Of a stretch of 64,000 nucleotides of DNA, positions 1 to 11,371 are shown piece after piece. The notes below the pieces were generated by a model that did no database searches, had not been told where the DNA came from, and saw only the letters and a program-made list of their open reading frames with translations. The stretch's first letter is position 1, and every line of letters begins with the position of its first letter. Location of the stretch: assembly GCA_012274445.1 (NCBI GenBank), contig JAAROD010000080.1:1860001-1924000 (forward strand), written 5' to 3'. A program made the translations under genes and the position numbers. Origin of the DNA: Sclerotiophoma versabilis (taxonomy: Eukaryota; Ascomycota; Dothideomycetes; Pleosporales; Didymellaceae).

Positions 1-1108
1 AGCGCGTGCCTCCAGGGATAGTAACCCAACTCTGCCCAGCCTTGGTACGCTTTTTGAGGTTGAACCCATCAGGAGAAAGCTGAGTCAGTCTGTAGTCGCT
101 CCAGGTGGGAATCCATTGCAGACGGGTCGTCACTCTCTGGTCCCAAGTAGCCTTGTCGGGCGTCTCGGTGCCGTTGAACTGGGCCGACCTCACGTTCGCG
201 CCGGGATCACGGCGAAGGCCAGTGATACCTTGAACCGACTCATGCAACAGGCCTCCATCGACGCCCGCAATGCGAACGTGGCGGTTGTACTGCTCCTCCT
301 CAGCAAGTGGTACATCGAAGCGTACACCAAGGCCTGAAATGAAGTCGCTCTTAGCCTCACCATCGTAGATGATAGTGTGGATGATACGTATAGCCTCTGA
401 ATTCGCATACAAGTAGAAGCGCACAGTAAATGGCAGCCAGTCTGCGTGCGATGCCTCGCCATCGACGGCGTGAGTGCCCTGGACAGTAACTAGCGCGCGT
501 GCGGAGTTATCTTCCGATACGGTGGTGTTGTAGATCTTGCTAGCAAAGCTGAAGTAGTCGATGCCTGTTGGCTTCCCATCTTCATCATCGTCAGGAGTGC
601 CACTCTGTGATCTCAAGATCAATCGACCGTTCTTTCCAACGACCTTGCCATTAGATTCGATGGTAGACACCAGAACATTGCCAGACTTGGGGAAAGAAGC
701 GGTGACCTTGCCAGTGTTGACGACAATTTCACCTCCGGACTCGCTGACTTGTACACCGTCGGTGCTGTTGCTGCTTTGACGTCTGAGGCGCGAGAAGGTA
801 GCGTTGCCTGGACCAGAAGCGGTGATGGTGTACTCATCAGCGGGTGAATCTGTTGCACCAAGGGCGTGTCCGGTCCACTTGAGCGAGCCATCAGGCCAGT
901 ATGCGGTGACCCATGACTGTAGCTTTGCGTCACCTGAAGCCGTGAAGGTAGTCGCATTGGCTAGGTGCTGACCGCGAGGCCAGGGTAAACCAAAGGTGAC
1001 ACCACCAAGGTAGTCTGGGGTCCCTTCGAGCCACTTGACCTTGACTGAGTCGGCCTGTGCGGCTGCGCAACTGAGAAGGCCGTAGAGGCCAAGCACGGTC
1101 TTCAACAT
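1..1108 (-). CDS. Secreted exo-rhamnogalacturonan lyase-like protein (PL26/PcRGLX-YetA type), 3' partial
   Basis: An uninterrupted frame starts at ATG 1108-1106 and runs off the left edge, so about 369 codons are seen and the C-terminus is missing. The first 19 residues (MLKTVLGLYGLLSCAAAQA) form a good signal peptide. The mature protein begins with the block W-L-E-G-T-P, then GVTFGLPWPRG and AYWPDGSLKWTGHAL, which I recognise as the N-terminal RIFT-barrel region of PcRGLX/YetA-like proteins, the family containing fungal exo-rhamnogalacturonan lyases that cut pectin backbones from the chain end. Predicted secretion fits plant cell-wall degradation. No intron is needed in the visible part. The family is a motif judgement; catalytic residues lie partly outside the window, so activity is not shown. 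Confidence 0.8.
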   Translation of the reverse strand, partial: MLKTVLGLYGLLSCAAAQADSVKVKWLEGTPDYLGGVTFGLPWPRGQHLANATTFTASGDAKLQSWVTAYWPDGSLKWTGHALGATDSPADEYTITASGPGNATFSRLRRQSSNSTDGVQVSESGGEIVVNTGKVTASFPKSGNVLVSTIESNGKVVGKNGRLILRSQSGTPDDDEDGKPTGIDYFSFASKIYNTTVSEDNSARALVTVQGTHAVDGEASHADWLPFTVRFYLYANSEAIRIIHTIIYDGEAKSDFISGLGVRFDVPLAEEEQYNRHVRIAGVDGGLLHESVQGITGLRRDPGANVRSAQFNGTETPDKATWDQRVTTRLQWIPTWSDYRLTQLSPDGFNLKKRTKAGQSWVTIPGGTR

Positions 1109-3021
1109 TGTGGAAAGAGTGGAAGGGTCGCAAGATCGCGTCCTGGAGATTCAACGAGCATTCACGATGGAATTTGTACCTGCATTGTATGCCGCCCGTC
1201 CGGTCTCGGGCTTATTGCGAGAGCATGTCGCCATCGAATACCATCGCAATTTCCGGTATACCATGTCGTTTTTGGTAGAATTAACGCCAATTTCTGGGCA
1301 CGCAAGACTGCATCCACAGAGCGTGATGCAAGCGATGCAAGGGTCCAGAAGAGGTCTCGCGTGTGCTGCAGGGGCAAGATCATTTAGGTAAGACGGATCG
1401 AGCATTTGCGGGGGCGGGAGTGGATCTGCATGTGCGTGGTGGTGTAGGAGTTTGTCCGCAATCATTTTCGGGCCAACAGCTCCCGAAATCGTCGCTATTC
1501 ATGACTATGAACTCGGGCGGAGGTATCCTGAACGGTAAGAAGGATGGAAGCCAAGAGTTGCACTAAGGGAAGTAAGACGGGGACGCTAGAGAGTTATGAG
1601 CTACACGTGATTGATGACGTAATAATCAATGAACCTCGAGCTGCTTCGAGTCTACCATACTCCATCCCGATTAGACGTCGCCCCGCTGGTCCTGCTGGAT
1701 TGCTATAGGTGTTGAAAATCGGCAAAAAAGATGCGTACGGACTGGAAGGATTGAACTCCCGGCCTTCTGCGCTTCTCAGTCGATACTGTAAAGCAGACAT
1801 CATGACCACTGTGACTTGTAAGTTAAAGCTGCGAAAAGTTGCGGGAGTAGTACATAACTAGGCTAAGCCCGCAAACTACTGCTGTATTTGTTAGGTTGAC
1901 GACATAATTGTCTACTCTACGCTTATCATTCGTAGTGGCTCGCAAATAAGCAGTTGCCGAACGCTGTTAGAAGTGAACATCCATTCTGGATACTTCAATG
2001 TCCACTCGAACCAGTAAAGTTTGCATTTCATATCGTGCAACTCGCTTCGCCCCGTCCATCACCGATGGCGAATGCACAATGTCTGGACTTGTAACGGTGG
2101 TACAGTGATGCAGTAATGCGAGATTGCTGGACTTTCAGAACGATGAGTTGGTAGCGGCACTGACCTGTTAGCTCGCAGGACCTCAATCGCTTGCTCTCTT
2201 CGGTTTCACGGGAGATTTGGAAGGACACACACACTTGAATATATGGCGTCAACAACGCGCACACGATGATTACTCTACACCACACTTATTATGAACATGG
2301 AGTGGAAAGGATGTATCAAGGTGTATCGGTGACTGGTAGTATGAGTGGATCCCTTACTCATAGTATGGTATAAAAGATTAATAGGTTGCCAGGTGCAAGA
2401 GCCTTCAGATTATTCAGATGTACCTACGTATAGTAGTCTATATACTTGTAGGATGATGCCCTACAACGTGCCTTCTAACGCGAATCAGAATCCAACCATA
2501 CCTTTGTGAACTCTGAGCTGGATCTTGCTAGCTATCCATAGAAACTATAGATCAGTCTTAACTTTGTGTATATCATACAACTTACTATAATGCTATGTCT
2601 ACATGTATGTTGATCTACAAGGCTAGTTCTTCACTGACGCCTGCTAGCTGCTAGCACGGACATGCCTGTGTACCACCAGTACTGTACCAAGTATCGAGAA
2701 GGGAGGGTCCGTTCGTTGCGCTAATCATTACACAACCATGTTTTGCTTGCGTTCATCGCATCCTGCTCGCGACTTACGATGTGCTGGACGGGTCTGGCCC
2801 ATTACAGGTTAGAAGTGGTGCATGTTTAGGGATGAAGCTAAACGATTGGATTTGTGCGATCCAGGCTGATTGTGACGATTTCGTGGTACTTAGAAAAGAG
2901 CGAAGTCTAATTGCTTTGTGATGTTGATGCGAGAGACGAAGTACGCCCCGGTTCGGACTGGTGCGACGCGCTAGGAACCCCCTTTCTTCGCTCCCATCTA
3001 CTGACCGCGCTCTCTGCAAAT
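1109..3021. other. Non-coding stretch with a tRNA-like element
   Basis: The first few hundred bases should hold the promoter of the lyase gene reading left. The only structured element I see is the tRNA-Val-like sequence at 1736-1823. Around 2330-2640 the DNA is AT-rich without clear repeats. Open frames here start at GTG or TTG and show no family motifs. Confidence 0.6.
1736..1823 (-). tRNA. tRNA-Val(UAC)-like gene with a 15-nt intron, probably degenerate
   Basis: Read on the minus strand, a 5-bp anticodon stem TCTGC/GCAGA (1797-1793 with 1770-1766) encloses a 22-nt loop. That equals a 7-nt loop with anticodon TAC at 1790-1788 plus 15 nt (1786-1772) inserted after position 37, where eukaryotic tRNA introns lie. 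The D-arm segment GGTCATGATGTCTGC matches fungal tRNA-Val, and the T-arm is GGGAG TTCAATC CTTCC with five pairs, one of them G-T. The 3' acceptor strand AGTCCGT (1743-1737) finds only four of seven partners in the upstream ACTTACA (1823-1817), and position 9 and the A-box start are abnormal. I therefore read it as a decayed or non-functional copy. Confidence 0.5.
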
Positions 3022-3910
3022 TCATACATGATCCCTCTGATATAAATCAATGACACTCTCAGTCTTCCCCAGCCTTGATTGCCTTCCTACGCCGAAGACT
3101 TCCGCCGCGTATACGAAGTGCATCATGGCCTGCACACCCAACATGGGCGCTGCATCAAAGATGTACATGTATATCTCGTGGCTGACAAGGTAGCCACTGT
3201 GTCCTTGCGCAAATTCGATGACACGAAAGATGCATCGCAGGATAATGATCACAGCAGCGCCCAATACCATCTTTAGGAGTGTATCCCACGTATGTTTGCC
3301 GTACTGCGGGATGGCGTGCCGCTTCGATGACTTGGACATGCGCTGCCAAAACACCAGCGCGATGCAGAGGAAGAATCCAAGGAACAAAAGCTGTACAAAG
3401 AGACCAAGTAACATTACCTTCTGTCCCTTGTCCGCCATGCTAGCTTGCGCCATCATGCCACCGCCGCCAGCCTGCATGAAGAACGAGAGCACATCTCCGC
3501 AAACAAACACCTTCGTGACCAACGTTGGGCGAATGATCGAGGCTTCTGCAGCGTTGACAAAAAGAACGAGTCGGCCGTATATCATATAAATGGTAGCGGC
3601 GTAAAGCGAAGGGGGCAGGATGATGAACAAGGACTGCCCAATGTAAGGTCCCATGTCGGCGGGAGACCCTGCAGAAACGAAACGAGCTGCGTAACCCATC
3701 GTCATCACTCAACGGATATCAGCATATGAACACTAGTAACATAAGGGCTTGCTTACTCAAAGCACCAACGACGAACGACGTGTAGAACCAGGCTCTTGAC
3801 CGGATCAACTGGAAGACATGGTATGCAGCACTGAGTCCAAAAAGTCCAGCTGCAATCAGGCAAGCCGGCTTGCTAGGGGTATAAGGATAAATTCCGTTTT
3901 CGCCTGCCAT
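3022..3910 (-). CDS. RTA1-like multispanning membrane protein
   Basis: Two exons, 3910-3757 and 3707-3022, join in phase to give 279 aa; the 49-nt intron has donor GTAAGC and acceptor TTGAG. The splice restores a continuous VVGAL-MMTMGYAARFVS block, the typical family position after the second membrane helix. Several hydrophobic helices follow, about seven in all, with the RTA1-type stretch MGPYIGQSLFIILPP and a conserved ending ...HFVYAAEVF. RTA1 proteins are fungal plasma-membrane proteins; the founding yeast members influence resistance to 7-aminocholesterol or translocation of lipids, but substrates of most homologues are unknown. The N-terminus (MAGENGIYPYTPS) is short and uncleaved. Family assignment is strong, function inferred only at family level. 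Confidence 0.87.
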
Positions 3911-5291
3911 CTCGATTTCTGGATGTGTTGATGCGGTAGAGCGTGCAATGAAAGTCTGTCAATCGAAAGCGCTAGTTGAGAACGAAGGTAATACAGGAAG
4001 GAACGACTGAAGAGGATAAGTCGAAAGCACGAAGTGATCTTCAATGACAGTAATTCTCTACATATTTAAACCCAAAACACGCCCTTGTTGAGAGCAAGAC
4101 TGGCAGACGTTGCGATATATGCGTATGCCCCACAACTATACGTCCGTATATGCTATACGGTGAGCGCACTGACCCAATCTTAAAACACAGCCACGCGCCT
4201 GTCAGAAATGCCCCCTGGAATATCAGATATCTGGCACTGTACTGACAATAACGGTAGGTCCTGGCTACCGTAAACCGTATGCACAGTCATCGTTGACTGT
4301 GGGGCTATGGATAGCCCAGACGCTTCTACTGATCCTCGAATCAGCCTTACACGACGAACGCCCACCTCATGCTAAGCGCCGCTCTCCTTTTCCTTTAACA
4401 GAGACAAATAAAAATCGGAAGCGACTGATCTATGTTGTAGGTACACGATATTGTCACCATGCCTGGTCAGTCACTTCGACGGTCGTCACTGAATCTCACA
4501 ACCATCTCTCTCGTAGCGGGTCCAGCATCTCGCGCCTACCTCATAGTCCAACTGACAGATGCACCCAAGCAAGAATCAATATGACAACCAGTCGATCACG
4601 GACTTCACGGATTTACAGTACACAGGAAATGTATCGAAGTCAAATGCCTTCTCAATGATGCAATGTCGTGATTACTGCACACCGCCTACAGCATTGCTTT
4701 GGCATATCGAAGCCAGTACCGCCTTCTGAGACATGGCAATTCTCGGACGACTGCTTGTTACAAATCTGTTCTGATAATCTTGAATGTCGACTGCGTATCG
4801 CTCACAATTCTTTCTGTTGAGCTGGACACTCACATCCTTGCAACGACCCCAGATGCCGGAGACGAGCCAGCGACTGGTAAGCCTCAGCATGAGCACCTTT
4901 CTGCAGGATTGAATCCTTTCCGAAGCATCATATGAGGGCACACAACCGGCAACTGAAGGATTGAATCAAGTACGCAGCTTTCGTCCTATTCCAACCGACT
5001 TGCTGAGATATACCCTCGAATGCGTCGAGCTGAAGCAGTGGTAAGCAGATATATACTATTGTGTGATCGAATAGTTCTTGAACATGTTAACCTACTCATC
5101 ACTTCCAATTATTGCCGAGAGCATCTTTGTACCTTCCTCTACATTCACTTGTCGTGCTTGCCACATGCAAGCCTTAACAACCTGGCTTCACGTCGCACAT
5201 TATACAACCTCCACAACACTGCACGTCTGTAGTTTCTACTTGCTGCCATTATTACGTATAGCTTTATCATCTATCATTTACTCTCGCTGCC
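3911..5291. other. Long non-coding stretch between divergent genes
   Basis: This must carry promoters for the RTA1-like gene (reading left) and the orphan coiled-coil gene (reading right). I found no tRNA, tandem array or convincing coding frame; frames of 60-120 codons present here begin with TTG or GTG and lack domain features. Confidence 0.55.
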
Positions 5292-6311
5292 ATGCCTAAC
5301 GACCGCAGTAACGAAGGCTCACACCAGTCCAATAGCTTACGTCGACTTCTCCACGAGTTTCCTCTATACTATCGCTCGCTTTCAGATCAACACGGAGACA
5401 TTGAGACCACTACTTCTCACTTGGATAGCTTGACTCACTCGATTCAAACGCTTGCACGGCAATTGTCACAAGGTAGGGCGATTGATGGCTGGGATTTCTT
5501 CATATAAGCAGTCACTACCACAGTCGCGAAACTCCTGCCAAACAAAGGTCCTGCTAACAACGTGCATGCAGCACGTCGAGAGGAAGAGGAACTTCACCGG
5601 CAAGAAGAAGCAATTGACTGGGAACGAACTCAAACAACTCAACTACGAGCGCGACTTTATGATTTGCGAAACCAACCTGAACATATACGACGCATTGAAC
5701 TACCTCAACTAAGCACAGAGATTGACGCTTTGCTTAGAACTATAGACCGTAGGTTATCCGCTTCAGTGCCAACCGTTGGTATTACCCCAAAGCCGTACCT
5801 GCCTGCTCGCGCCGTCGTTTCGATCTTATCCAAGCCCTCATACAAAGAACAGGATGAGAAGGATTTTGAGCGATCACTGGAATATGTCCAGGTTCAGCGC
5901 GAGATCCTCAAGGCTATCGAAAAGTACGATACAGTCCTCGCTGTGAGGGACGCGTACATATGGACAATCGAGACCGTACCAAAAGGCCAGTGGCCGCAAC
6001 CGCTACAAGCGCTACGACTCTGCTACTACATGCGCTCGCTAGGCTACGACACGTTCGCCAGCATCAGGACGTCACAAGACCGGGGGATTGGAAGTAAGAT
6101 AACTGTGCTTTATCTCTTCGTCGCCAATCCAGACAGCGAAAAGCATGGCATGAGTTACGATGACTTGTACTGGGCGCAAGACATTCGAACCGGCAGTGTA
6201 GTACCGAAAGTATACAAATTAAAGCGTTCGGACATACAGGACGGGGACACAAGAAGACCTGAACTTATGCTCAATACTAGGCTACCACACACCGCCAACC
6301 GGATCGACTAG
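5292..6311 (+). CDS. Hypothetical protein with N-terminal coiled-coil
   Basis: Two exons, 5292-5472 and 5572-6311, join through a 99-nt intron (donor GTAGGG, acceptor CATGCAG) to 306 aa. The first 60 residues are polar; a charged helical segment around residues 60-110 (QARREEEELHRQEEA, then RIELPQLSTEIDALL) predicts a coiled-coil. The remainder is a mixed globular region with LRLCYYMRSLGYDTFAS and no family I can name. The TAG at 6309-6311 ends this reading, but the same frame stays open beyond it with coding character (see 6312-6606), so the C-terminus may be wrong: a 102-nt in-frame intron 6210-6311 (GTATAC...CTAG) would skip the stop. Likely lineage-specific; I give no function. Confidence 0.6.
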
Positions 6312-6606
6312 CAACCTGATCAACGATCGGGTGAGATTGCCCCGATGCGCGGCGACGAAGCCAAGGAACACTACCGGTACAATCTCACGATCGAACAGCT
6401 TGCGGCGCTACGAGTAGAGCAGCGGAGGGTTATTGCGAAACGAGTGCAGTGGATAGCGGAGGAAGCAGCTGAAGCCCATATGGAAGGAACACTCGACGTT
6501 AACAGAAGCGCAGCGTAAGCTCCGTACCAATACCTACAAGACCCTGACATTAATCGCACGCAGGGCCGTTCAAGAGGTCACCAGCCACTTCCTGTGGAGT
6601 CCCTAA
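6312..6606 (+). pseudogene. In-frame continuation of the preceding gene beyond a TAG codon
   Basis: Directly after TAG 6309-6311 the same frame is open: 11 codons, an ATG at 6345, then charged helical sequence including YRYNLTIEQLAALRVEQRR and KRVQWIAEEAAEAHMEG. At 6513-6518 it would stop, but a well-formed intron 6515-6563 (donor GTAAGC, CTGAC branch, acceptor GCACGCAG) continues the frame to a TAA at 6604-6606, adding 81 residues in total. Three explanations fit: a real last exon reached by splicing out 6210-6311, translational readthrough of TAG-CAA, or a pseudogene carrying a nonsense mutation. The sequence alone does not decide. Confidence 0.45.
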
Positions 6607-8155
6607 CGACACATTTCTCCAGGCGACACACTGTCAACCACCGGTGTTCGGGCGAATGTGTGGTCAGCGACGGATGCTGGCATTCACAGGCGAGAAACAA
6701 GCAGGCTGCAAAGTCGCTACCACATTACTTTTGAGCACTCCAATTTGTCGCACTCGTTCTAGTGGGCAGCGCAACTCTGTATAAGAGCTAGGAGTCGGAG
6801 TGTTTGAAGGGGAAGCGTACGAGCTGATTGATCAATTCAGAACCTTCGAGGGGCTATGTCGCAAGAAAAGAAAATCGAAGTATACGTGCAAGCACCGCTC
6901 GCTTCGTTCCAAGACAGCTGGATTCCTGGGTACATACTGACTTCCCGCTTCGAAATCATACTCAAGACCGTGTTTCTATGACGCAATACTTGACCAAGTC
7001 ATCGATACACCCGTTGGTAATGCATATTGATACTCCATCCCTCTTCTCTTCTCATCGCTCTACAGGTTGCTTTATGTTCACTAAACATCTTCTTTCGTAC
7101 CTGCGGTTGACTGATGGTTCAGTCTCGCTGTTTAGGGTTTGTTTGTTGAGTAGGAAATGGGTGGTAAGGTCGTAAAGAGGTATAAGCATCTGAACATACG
7201 TCATGTGTGCGCTAAATGACTCCTCAAGGGGAGAAGTGACCTTTGGAGAGAATTAATCAGAGTTCGCAGCATGTTGATCAATCAGCAGGCCTGACTGTGC
7301 GAGGCCAACCCTTTTGAAAAGAACGTATTTTCCCAAGTGATGTAGGCGATTGAACTGTGGGGAAATGCAGCAGAAGAGCACCTTGGCCCGCCTTCTTGCA
7401 AGCATATAATGCCAAAGGTTGGCGTTCATGAAACACAAGTCGCCTTAAGAGTACATTTGAATTGCCTTTCGGAGGATGCACGTGTTGTGGGAATGGTTTC
7501 CTGAACAGTCTGGAGTAAGACTCTACGCCGCATTAATGCTTACAATGATAAAAGCGGTGACCAAATCTTGTCGCGGTGAAGAATTCGAGGCGAGGTGACG
7601 CCCACACAGTGCAATTCCGCCGTTGTGCATTTTGTGAGCTGAGTTCAGCTGTACAACCCCCCTTCAGCCTCAGCCTCAGCCTCAGCCGCCCGAAAACTCT
7701 CCGAAGATTGCACAACATGCGCGATTAGATAGTTGCTTCGTCACCTGTGCGACTCCTCGGCGCCGTATCCTTTGAGTGATTTGAAGTGATTTGCCATCTC
7801 GAAACTGCTCACGATGTTCTGGAGAAGGATCGTCGGGATCCGCGAGGTACAACGTGGCTGGGGTGGCGAATCTGTAGGCAGCCGAGGGGTGGCGACAGTG
7901 TACCTGAGTGATGGACAGGTACCAAGAGGTACGGACAAGGATAATGAGTTGATGTGAACATATGCAACTCCAAGCAGTTCCCCAAATGTGAGGTGTGCGT
8001 GGTACGTTGAGTGCTGACGGCACAAGAAAGATGATGACGTCATCAGTGTAAGAACAATCGAGTCCTGCCATCAATATGACTATGCATGTGACTCTTTGCG
8101 GCGAACACATTTGCAGACACCCCACGTGGTTCAACCACCGTGATGCATCTTCGAT
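6607..8155. other. Mostly featureless stretch upstream of the phosphoesterase gene
   Basis: A short open run at about 6800-6950 looks weakly coding but has no start, partner exon or motif. At 7665-7687 a CAGCCT unit is repeated almost four times. The segment 7700-8155 should contain the promoter of the metallophosphoesterase. Confidence 0.5.
7665..7687. repeat. CAGCCT tandem microsatellite
   Basis: Nearly four perfect head-to-tail copies of CAGCCT in intergenic DNA about 470 bp upstream of the phosphoesterase start; a likely length-variable locus. Confidence 0.8.
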
Positions 8156-9395
8156 ATGGCGACTAACGCTGGTAGGAAGCGCAAGACGCGCATCGTGTGC
8201 ATATCTGATACGCACAACAACACGCCCAAGCTGCCACCCGGCGATGTGTTGATTCACGCTGGAGACTTGACGAATCAGGGCTCGTATGATGAGCTTGAAC
8301 GGGCTGTGGCATGGCTTGAAAAAGCGCCTTTCGAAGTCAAGATCGTCGTTGCAGGTCGTCCAATCTATCAAGAAGTTTGGGCGCACTGTCGCTGACTGTT
8401 GGTGTATAGGCAATCATGAGATCACACTTGACGAGCAGTTTTATGAAGAGAAGGGGAGTCGATGGAAATGGCCTACTTGGCAAAGCCCGCGAGGGTGCAT
8501 GAAGCTCCTACGGGAGTCGAAGACGATTACCTACCTTGAAAACCAATCCACAATGATATACCTGAAGAAGCCAACAGGGCCGCACACATATTTCAAGATA
8601 TTTGGGAGCCCGAGCACACCTGGAACTGGGGATTGGGCGTTCGAGTATCAAGAGGAGGACGCGGGGAAGCTATGGTCAGCCATCTCTGAGGATGCGGATA
8701 TCGTAGTAACTCACACGCCACCAAAAGGACACTGCGATGCGGCGACGAAAGACGGCCGGTCTGGATGTCCTGCGCTTTGGCAAAGACTAGCTGTGGTCAG
8801 ACCGTTGCTGCATGTATGCGGTCATATCCATGAGGCTCGAGGGATCGAGCGCGTCCACTGGAGCTCTTCCCGCAACGACAGCCTTGTCGAAAGCGTACAG
8901 CGTTGGCAGGACCCTGGGAGTGGCAACAAGAAGCTATCTCTACTGGATCTGACATCCAAGCCAGGGCGTCTTTGGGACAATAGCGTGCTTGCGACACGTC
9001 AGAGTAAGTCTGACTCGCTACATGGTGGTCTTGGGGGTCAGCTTGGTTTATCGACACCTGGAGTCGGGGGCCTTCAGCCTGACCAAGAGAACCTAAATTC
9101 GACGTCGAGCCTCATAGGAGGCGCCCTCCAAGAAAGTGAGGCGTCTGGAAGGAGTCAAGATAGCGGGGTTGTGGAGCAAAGGCATGGTGTCTTTTCATCC
9201 AGGGCAGCCTTGCGAGGCGATTCAGGCGGTCAGTCCAGATCTTTCAGATACGAGGATCGTATCGAAACAGTCGTGATCAACAGTGCGTACCTTGGGCCGA
9301 GGATCAATGGAAAGACGGCTGGGACCAACAAACCCATTGTGGTTGACATCGACTTGTCAGTGTGGGAGAGGGATGGTGATGAGGATGTACAATGA
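8156..9395 (+). CDS. Calcineurin-like metallophosphoesterase
   Basis: Exons 8156-8354 and 8410-9395 give 394 aa; the 55-nt intron has the unusual donor GTCGTC, a CTGAC branch and acceptor TATAG, and its removal restores the VVAGNHE motif. All metal-ligand motifs of the calcineurin-like fold are present in order: D18-x-H20 (ISDTHNN), GD37 (HAGDLTNQG), GN68HE, the TH in VVTHTPPKGHCD, and GH205xH207 (CGHIHEARG). The catalytic part fills the first ~210 residues. A poorly conserved, Ser/Gly/Gln-rich insert follows (about 240-330), then a short ordered tail ending in VVDIDLSVWERDGDEDVQ. Homologues are binuclear-metal phosphatases or phosphodiesterases, often named rhamnogalacturonate lyase C-like or MPPED-like in fungi; substrate unknown. 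No signal peptide, so intracellular. Confidence 0.88.
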
Positions 9396-11371
9396 TGTAG
9401 CGAACTGCGGGCATCCGTCTTTGCAGTCCCAAATGATCTCATCGCTAGAGTGGACATCTGGTTGCAAACCCACATTGCCTCATGTCGTGACTTCCTACTC
9501 TGCTCTGCTCTGCTCAATTGAAAACGACCACGTCAAGAAACTCGGAGTGCCGGCTTCTGTAGAACATCTGACGATTGGATGTTGATGCGCTGGTGCCCCG
9601 CTATGAGGGCTTAAGCATGCGTAAGCGCACTTTATCAACCACTCAAACGGGAGAACTATCGCAGACTAATGTCTGTCAAATCTGGTAGTGCCCGGGACGG
9701 ATCGAGCGCTCAGAAATCGCTGCCTTGCGAAGTAACCGCCGTGCAAATCCTCCACATGGAACCGACGGTTGGGGATCCTGGTCTGGTGTCAGGGCATGCA
9801 CATCCTTTCCCGAGACGAAGCAACGTGTGCGCAACAGGAAGCAAGCATGCCGAAGTCGCATGACTGCTCAGTTACTCTGTCTGAAGGTGTTGGTGTCTCG
9901 GGTTCCACGAGATGCTGGATCATTCGGGAGGTCTTAAGAATGCGCAGTCGCCATGGGCCACTTGCTTCATTCTCCTGGCTGCAGTTGGTCACGTCTCGCA
10001 AATGTCTTTTGCAGCGGTGGGGTATTTTCCTGATTGGCAGCGATGGGGGGTTGTGGGGGTGTCAGTTGGAAGCACAAGGCCCTTTTCGGTGGTTTCTGGA
10101 TCATGCAGGTTCGTTCCGTAGTGTCTGACCATATGGCCTCATAACGACTTGATTGGGCATGTGTTTCGTAGGCGCTGTTGCCGGCTGCAGAAGGTGTTAG
10201 GACAGGGCCTTCTCCAACCGGACCCGCAAGACACTCAGCGATTCGAGAAGTGGCTCACATAAGGTTGCGAAGTCGTCCTTTGGGGACGAGTGCCGCTGAG
10301 CTTCACTAAGAAGCTAGCTGTTGCGGAACAAGCTGTGGATCGAGTAAGAAGTGGAGACGGGGTGCTCAGAAGCGTGCGGCCGTGGCGGTGGGCTTGCAGC
10401 AGCGCAGCGAGAATGTGCTGAGACGCTGAGGGCTGCGTGAGAGAAAGAATACCCGTTATGGAGCCACTAGGGAGCCCTGATGCACTCAAGCATATGCGGG
10501 AGTCCTCATCACACTCGATGCAGCATCGAAGAGCATAGCCTCATGTGTGCGTGTGTGTCCTGTCCTAAATGGAGTCCCATTCCTCGGCCCTTTGTTCACG
10601 CTTACTGTTCACAACTAATCCTCTGTTGCACATGTTATCACATTTGGACTGCTTTGGACTGCTTTGGACCCTTCTGCTTCTATATTTCGATTCTGTGCTC
10701 CCTCTCGATCCCATCGTAGCATCAACTGGGACGCGGCCTGTGAGTAGCCGGAACTCTGGGCAGTAGGCGTTGACGTAGCCCCTCTTCACACCGCCGTACA
10801 CCGCAAGTCGATCAGGTTCCCCCTCGCAACAAAGGTCGCTTGAAGCGATTCAGCAAAGGTACACAGCCCCGCTGCACGCTTTGCAAGACTTACGAGTACC
10901 TTTGTCCGCAATTCTCTTCGTTGTCCGCCCCCTGAAGTTCGGGCTGCCACGAGCTTCTCCAGGTTTCTTTCGATCGCTGTCAGGGACAGCCGGCCTGCTA
11001 GGAACCCTTAGCTCAGCACCCTTAAGCCGCAGCGTCACTCCCAACCTCGCCCGACGGACAGGAGACCTTCGCCCGACCAACAATTAGCCCTCTTTTAATA
11101 CAACACACATCACCCAGAGCTTGTCGCTCGACCTTCACTGCCCCCAACCAAGACTTTGCCACCGGGGCTCCAGCCATTGCCGCCACAGGCCGACTTTCAT
11201 CCGCGATTCGTCGCCGACTCATGTGCACGCCGCTTGCTGTGCACTTACGTTCAACAAAAGTCTGATTGTCCGTTGCGACTGCGCATCGCGGCGTCAGGCT
11301 CCTACGAAACCACCTTCACCCGCTCCCTACTGAGGAATTTGACTTGAAAGACACGGCGCAAACACGGCGAC
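9396..11371. other. Two-kilobase intergenic stretch and probable 5' leader of the J-domain gene
   Basis: No supported coding region. A tandem TTTGGACTGC motif lies at 10643-10669. From about 10800 the plus strand becomes pyrimidine-rich (TTCTCTTCG, CCCTCTTTT, repeated CACC/TCACC), as expected for the promoter and leader of the J-domain gene starting at 11372. Confidence 0.5.
10643..10669. repeat. TTTGGACTGC tandem repeat
   Basis: Two perfect copies and most of a third of a 10-bp unit, head to tail, in intergenic DNA. No other copies were noticed nearby. Confidence 0.7.

Noticed and set aside
2028..2285. 85-codon minus-strand frame with hydrophobic start resembling a signal peptide
   Set aside because: Starts with GTG; the nearest upstream ATG is followed by a stop. 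No eukaryotic start is available.
7682..8413. 243-codon open frame on the minus strand over the phosphoesterase promoter and first exon
   Set aside because: Starts with TTG, has no motif, and is antisense to a well-supported exon with intact catalytic residues.
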